Positions 61,101 to 64,000 of a DNA stretch of 64,000 nt are shown one piece after another. The position numbers were made by a program, and so were the translations under genes. The notes beneath the pieces are model-generated. The model was not told the DNA's origin. It did not search any database and saw nothing but the letters and a program-made list of their open reading frames with translations. Positions within the stretch are counted from its first letter, which is position 1, and each line of letters starts with the position of its first letter. Source of the DNA: Paenibacillus silvae (GTDB lineage Bacteria > Bacillota > Bacilli > Paenibacillales > Paenibacillaceae); the NCBI RefSeq assembly GCF_014639235.1, contig NZ_BMFU01000001.1, positions 1-64,000 of the forward strand, read 5' to 3'.

Positions 61101-61202
61101 ATCCATTATTTTTTCTAGGCTAAATTTATTGCCTTTACTGTCCGTACAACGACTCAACTTATTACCACGCCCTATGGTTGAAATTACCGTTTTATACCGC
61201 AT
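58176..61202 (-). CDS. DEAH-box SF2 helicase with probable C-terminal nuclease domain (defence candidate)
   Basis: 1,008 aa. Two RecA domains: Walker A VLPTGTGKSE (~79-86), DEAH box VVIFDEAHHLASPDWG (~188), LQFTATPFRNDGKK, and the C-terminal helicase motifs VCVDMFGEGIDIPTLKIAAI and LQFIGRFARTSG. After a long middle region, residues ~858-910 read DDDGSGEIADIVSVKID, then HLYHCKYSHGEQPGSRVSDL and YEVCGQAEKSIMW, which looks like a PD-(D/E)XK nuclease (D, E/D..HCK, Q). ATG 61202 has AAGGGG upstream. Architecture is typical of type III restriction-like or Hachiman-type helicase-nuclease defence proteins, but I cannot assign it to a named system. Confidence 0.8.
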   Translation of the reverse strand: MRYKTVISTIGRGNKLSRCTDSKGNKFSLEKIMDSWRVSYQEKVSRKEGEIGLRVPQFGALSAIRAHWAISNSPATIVLPTGTGKSETMYATIISERIASTLIIVPSNLLREQIYEGASHFGILPKLNMISDESIHPTTFLYKSKVEATDEETLIAALEEANIVVSTPGMIKNMPSSVWEKFVQKLEVVIFDEAHHLASPDWGTVKEKVFGKRILQFTATPFRNDGKKVDGKIIFNYGLGMAQKAGYFKPIEFHPIQEFDEQKSDEEIAKIAIKQLDEDLEKGFEHVLLARAKSRKRADELYEKVYSQYKEYHPVVIHTGIPSAQRNKYLKEVKEGIAKIVVCVDMFGEGIDIPTLKIAAIHDKYKSLPITLQFIGRFARTSGNNLGNAKLITNVAMDDLKDSIEELYRQDSDWNSLLNIHSHQAIDKEIELSEFIGKFEKGHVTDIDISQLKMKISTRMFRSTTERTFVDAWKLVLDPDRTTSMVNEEDSVYIFIEEIETKVVWSDQKDIMQYDYDFFVLFLDKENGIIHINETDTGKGNRLVESMFPQATAIKGDSVYRSLNEINRLMIGTLGLKQQPSGRISFRMFAGTDIKSGISEAIVSNSTKSNLFGYGYKGGERISIGCSYRGKVWMRWVERINFWTEWCQDIGKKVLDETIDTNSILDNSLTLEVIKDFPEGVPYKILLPETIETSNSYTKQLYITKEEKAYPFYQTELSSPSLVDGNLRFEFLINERKFVFEQIINDSSYSFKQIEGEKLMVKLGKKLVQMIDFLYEYSPEISFIQHDGTVVVVQENLKTVIKPKSGIKLSSDVLNAVNWPDLGVNIKSESQGRGRKIDSIQYATIHHIVDQSSDIIFDDDGSGEIADIVSVKIDMKHKKIRFHLYHCKYSHGEQPGSRVSDLYEVCGQAEKSIMWNDNVLEIIQRMIERENSRQKTYGETRFEKGNLQTLNILKKMVRAGYETEFEISIVQPGVSILDITNSMKQIILATDTYLKDTFGLRLTCFFSN

Positions 61203-61463
61203 CAAAACCCCTTCTTTCTAAGGTGCAATTTTTTGCAGATCTTTTGAATTATATACATTTAACGGATTAGGCTTAATACTGCAAGTTGGGTTATCTACCC
61301 GAGTTTATCGCTTCTTGAGACTTTGATTCATGTGAAAAGTAAAAGTGGTTCTTTATATGTTGCTATTCAAGTTTTAACTACATACTTTTTATTCATATGC
61401 ATATAAAACAAATCCAATATTCTCATTTTAGGAGCTACTCCTAGTTTCTTTGAATTGAAATAA

Positions 61464-62162
61464 TCATTCAAAAAAATCTGGCTCACTTATAAAGTGTAAA
61501 AATTCCTTTCCAGCACGTGATGTTCTAGAAGCAACTACTCCACTTCCGGTCATCATTGTATTCAAAACTCCAGCATCTGAGTTAAGGAGTCCTTTTTGAT
61601 ACAACTCATTCATTATTTGTTTTGTGAATTCCTCTTGATTATTAAGCTCAGGGTAATAGCTATACAATGCAGTGCCGGCTCCACCCATATAAAAATCAGA
61701 TGACAAGTTTTTAGACTCTAAACTACTTTTAGGATCATCAAAAAATAGAAGTAATCTGAGATGCCACTCATTAAAGGCATCAATAAATGACAAAAACATT
61801 TGAACTTTACTATCATTCAAACTGTTGTTAGTTGCCACGTTTGTTATAGAATTCAATAATGCCACTAACTTCTCTTTTTGGTGTGTTCTCATTGCGATCT
61901 GGGTTGCCTGTAAAACACTGCTCAAAAACAACTCATTTTCTGCGAGTGAGGTAATATCAATTGGAGTTCTTTCCAAAACACTTAACCTCTCATCTAACAT
62001 CACAAGTATATTCTCTTTGCGCTTCTCAGCAGGTTGACTTACTAATAGATCGAATGTTTCAGATAGATAGTTTCCTAAAATCGGAATTGAAGCTACTGCA
62101 CCCTTTGTTAAAGCATGAACTAAATCGCCCTTTGTTGCTTTAATTTCATCTTGAACATCCAT
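61464..62162 (-). CDS. hypothetical protein, 232 aa, possibly defence-linked
   Basis: KGAVASIPILGNYLSETFDL, then VSQPAEKRKENILVMLDERL, and a helical middle and end. The N-terminal pattern (PILG...P.EKR...) recurs in hypothetical proteins near defence genes in my memory; no catalytic motif. AAAGGAG upstream of ATG. Lies 260 nt from the helicase gene in the same direction, so it may or may not share its transcript. Confidence 0.6.
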   Translation of the reverse strand: MDVQDEIKATKGDLVHALTKGAVASIPILGNYLSETFDLLVSQPAEKRKENILVMLDERLSVLERTPIDITSLAENELFLSSVLQATQIAMRTHQKEKLVALLNSITNVATNNSLNDSKVQMFLSFIDAFNEWHLRLLLFFDDPKSSLESKNLSSDFYMGGAGTALYSYYPELNNQEEFTKQIMNELYQKGLLNSDAGVLNTMMTGSGVVASRTSRAGKEFLHFISEPDFFE

Positions 62163-62264
62163 TTTAATTCGTCTCCTTTATATAATAGTTAGTTGAAAAT
62201 TTAAAAATATGAATCTATTTATACTCTCATACGTACAAAATTATATAAACTAAGGAGGTGTTAC

Positions 62265-62882
62265 ATGTATTGGTATCAAACAGATAAATTCAAGTACATA
62301 GTTATTGCTTGGTTTGTAGTTGTTATTCTCACCTTAATTCCATTAATTCTGTATATTGGTGGGAAGGAAGATCCAAAATTCATCTCTTATTCTTGCAACA
62401 AACACTTTGCTTCAAATGATACGCTTAAACACGATCAACAAATCAAAGTCACTTCCGCCCGAAGTTATGAGGAAAGTATCAACATCTTTAATCTATTCTC
62501 TTCTTTGAGCAGTAGGTGGCAACTTACTAGTGATGTAAATACTATATTGAGTACAGCTAAACAAATTGATGCTGATAAAAACACTTCAACCATCACTATA
62601 CCTAACCATGCTTGCTTTATCTCAATGAAATCAAATCAACAAGGTACATTCACAAGCTCTTTTGAGAGTTCCCTTCCAAACTTATCCATATACAATTGGG
62701 TTAAAACAACAAAAAATTACTTTTCTAATGAACAGATATCCACTAATATTATTATGCTACTCGATGATTCAGCGATCTCAATTCAGTTCAATGGGTCGCC
62801 AAATTTTTTCAACGTAATTAAAGCAAAGATAGCTGTGTATTCATTGAATTTATCTACCGATAACAACCCTTCTCAGATATGA
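62265..62882 (+). CDS. membrane-anchored hypothetical protein, 205 aa
   Basis: Rightward gene with AAGGAGGTG upstream of ATG. One N-terminal helix (YIVIAWFVVVILTLIPLIL) and an external soluble domain without recognised motif (FISYSCNKHFASNDTLKHDQ). Ends before the terminator at 62904-62932. Divergent from the 232-aa gene. Confidence 0.65.
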   Translation: MYWYQTDKFKYIVIAWFVVVILTLIPLILYIGGKEDPKFISYSCNKHFASNDTLKHDQQIKVTSARSYEESINIFNLFSSLSSRWQLTSDVNTILSTAKQIDADKNTSTITIPNHACFISMKSNQQGTFTSSFESSLPNLSIYNWVKTTKNYFSNEQISTNIIMLLDDSAISIQFNGSPNFFNVIKAKIAVYSLNLSTDNNPSQI

Positions 62883-62903
62883 AAAGACTTAAAGACAACT
62901 TTT

Positions 62904-62932
62904 AGAGACAGTGGTAAGACTGTCTCTTTTTT
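62904..62932 (+). terminator. intrinsic terminator of the 205-aa gene
   Basis: AGAGACAG / CTGTCTCT stem followed by six T on the plus strand. Confidence 0.88.
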
Positions 62933-63056
62933 GACCGTCGATTTATTTAGCTCTAAACATCTGTAAGCATAAATCATGAGTAACTCTTCTTCTATATAGT
63001 ATTTTTCTCCAATTTAGAAATATCGACTTCCCTTGAATTTCAATAAAACATTTGCC

Positions 63057-63575
63057 TCACTGTATCCTATACAACATAACATCTTCTGAAAGAACTCTTT
63101 GTATCAGCCTCCAAAACTTGAATTTTGTAATATTTCTAATATTGGTGAGAACAGCCATTAATGTTGTTGTCACTATGAATAAAGTCATCTTTGTTTCAGT
63201 ACCAACGAAGCCATTCTTCTCATAGTAATTTTGCAAAGTCATAGTTTTAGCAAACAATTCAGCATTAGGATGTTCTCTCTTGAATTTCGCAACAGCCTCT
63301 TCCCTGTATCTATAAAAATCACTTGAACTCGTATAATTAAGTATCATTACTGGTGAATGATGTAAATAGTATTTACCTTGTTTTTTGTTATAACTAAAAG
63401 TATATTGTTTATTCAATCTATTTTTCTTGTTTTTCCAGTATCCGAATAAGAGAATCATCTGAAGTGGTGGGACTAGGTTGTATACAATCACTAATAAAAA
63501 CATAAAGAATGAAAGTAGAAATCCAACAATCTTAATAAAATATCCTGTTTGTTTTTTCATATTCTCCTTTAGCAT
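63057..63575 (-). CDS. membrane protein of unknown function, 172 aa
   Basis: Two hydrophobic N-terminal segments (KIVGFLLSFFMFLLVIVYNL, PPLQMILLFGYW), a soluble middle (NAELFAKTMTLQNYYEKNGF) and a third segment (MTLFIVTTTLMAVLTNI). The first ATG and one at codon 6 are both possible; AAAGGAG is close to the second. No family recognised. Confidence 0.55.
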   Translation of the reverse strand: MLKENMKKQTGYFIKIVGFLLSFFMFLLVIVYNLVPPLQMILLFGYWKNKKNRLNKQYTFSYNKKQGKYYLHHSPVMILNYTSSSDFYRYREEAVAKFKREHPNAELFAKTMTLQNYYEKNGFVGTETKMTLFIVTTTLMAVLTNIRNITKFKFWRLIQRVLSEDVMLYRIQ

Positions 63576-63791
63576 CTATCATCTTTAGTCTCTGATATAA
63601 GATGTTCAATGAGTCATTTTAAAATACTAAATTATTTTTCTAATGTGAAGCATGTTTTAAGTGCTTAATTGGGATCGCCAATGGTAACTTCCAAGCAATC
63701 TCATCTTCTAAACTTTCTGTTTTGGAATAACTATAATCTCTTTATGATTTCTTTTAAGCCCTATTTGTTTACTATCCCTAATATATTGTTT

Positions 63792-63995
63792 TTATTTGAT
63801 ATACTTGAAAGTGTAGGGAATCATTCTCCATTCTTCTGATATATGTAGAGGATGTCGTGGACTTTTCCCATCACTATCTTCAAAACATTTAAGCTTTGAT
63901 TTATATGGTGACAACAACATTTCAATCTCTCTTTTCCTTCTGATGTTTTCCTTATGTCTCCATGCAATTATAAAAATGTTTCTTTCATTTGCCAC
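63792..63995 (-). CDS. hypothetical protein, possibly incomplete at the window edge
   Basis: 67 aa from GTG 63995 (NERNIFIIAWRHKENIRRKR, then EIEMLLSPYKSKLKCFEDSD). The frame is still open at the right edge, so the true start may lie outside. Basic, soluble; no family recognised. The gap 63576-63791 holds nothing that I can see. Confidence 0.45.
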   Translation of the reverse strand: MANERNIFIIAWRHKENIRRKREIEMLLSPYKSKLKCFEDSDGKSPRHPLHISEEWRMIPYTFKYIK

Positions 63996-64000
63996 TTGAG

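Overview
The window looks like part of a large conjugative plasmid or integrative element from a Gram-positive spore former, most likely Paenibacillus or a close relative. This rests on family knowledge, not on a search: strong AGGAGG-type ribosome sites with many GTG/TTG starts, a SpoVS homologue, S-layer-homology (SLH) domains, copper-amine-oxidase-N 'stalk' domains, a YHYH-domain secreted protein and a TubR/TubZ-type segregation pair. No rRNA or tRNA gene was seen.

Layout. (1) Nearly everything from 252 to 49,484 is transcribed leftward (- strand). The left edge (1-193) appears to be the 5' part of a group II intron just behind an intrinsic terminator. (2) 0.25-6.3 kb is a DNA-processing module: RadC-like JAB protein, a frameshifted RecB/Cas4-type nuclease, SSB, a CHC2-like zinc-finger protein, a SWIM-like zinc-finger protein, a RecT-like annealing candidate and a HigBA-like toxin-antitoxin pair led by a free-standing small RNA with its own promoter and terminator. 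(3) 6.7-14.0 kb is mobilisation and maintenance: a winged-helix protein, an S1-domain RNA-binding protein, a VirD4-type coupling ATPase whose membrane part is a separate gene, a replication-relaxation family protein, a RusA-like protein, TubZ and TubR. (4) 14.1-25.3 kb carries secreted or surface proteins, a TadV/CpaA prepilin peptidase, a rightward holin-like type I toxin, a CARDB protein, a stalk-domain protein and a giant SLH/FN3 adhesin split by a frameshift. (5) 25.3-40.5 kb is the centrepiece: one leftward block that first encodes a Gram-positive type IV secretion set (VirB2-like, PrgI/VirB3-like, VirB4-N-like, VirB4, VirB6/TrbL-like, VirB1-like M23 + lysozyme hydrolase) and then a Tad/Flp pilus set (CpaE-like, second MinD-like, TadA, TadB, TadC, Flp pilin, two TadE/F-like pseudopilins, CpaB). 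(6) 40.7-42.5 kb holds YdjM-like, HD-GYP, an HTH protein and SpoVS. (7) 42.8-49.5 kb looks like replication and early control: small conserved plasmid genes, a 145-nt foldback, paired GTGTCAC repeats, a winged-helix Rep candidate, RecD2, a NusG paralogue, a DUF771 protein and a Cro-like HTH protein. (8) 49.5-49.7 kb is an operator region; a CI-like repressor is transcribed rightward from it.

(9) 50.4-64 kb is visibly more A+T-rich and reads like a defence/cargo island: an unknown 669-aa protein, an AbiGi/AbiGii-like abortive-infection pair, a stand-alone PD-(D/E)XK nuclease, a secreted YHYH protein, a lipoprotein, a 1,008-aa DEAH helicase with a probable C-terminal nuclease domain, and small membrane proteins.

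Working model (inference): a CI/Cro-like switch at 49.6 kb controls a very long leftward programme; the NusG paralogue may carry polymerase past the many intrinsic terminators in it; the T4SS moves DNA while the Tad-like pilus and the SLH/FN3 adhesin make donor-recipient contact; TubRZ, RecD2, SSB and the RecT-like protein handle replication, establishment and segregation. Two 1-nt frameshifts (nuclease near 1.9 kb, adhesin near 23.7 kb) are either real mutations or assembly errors.
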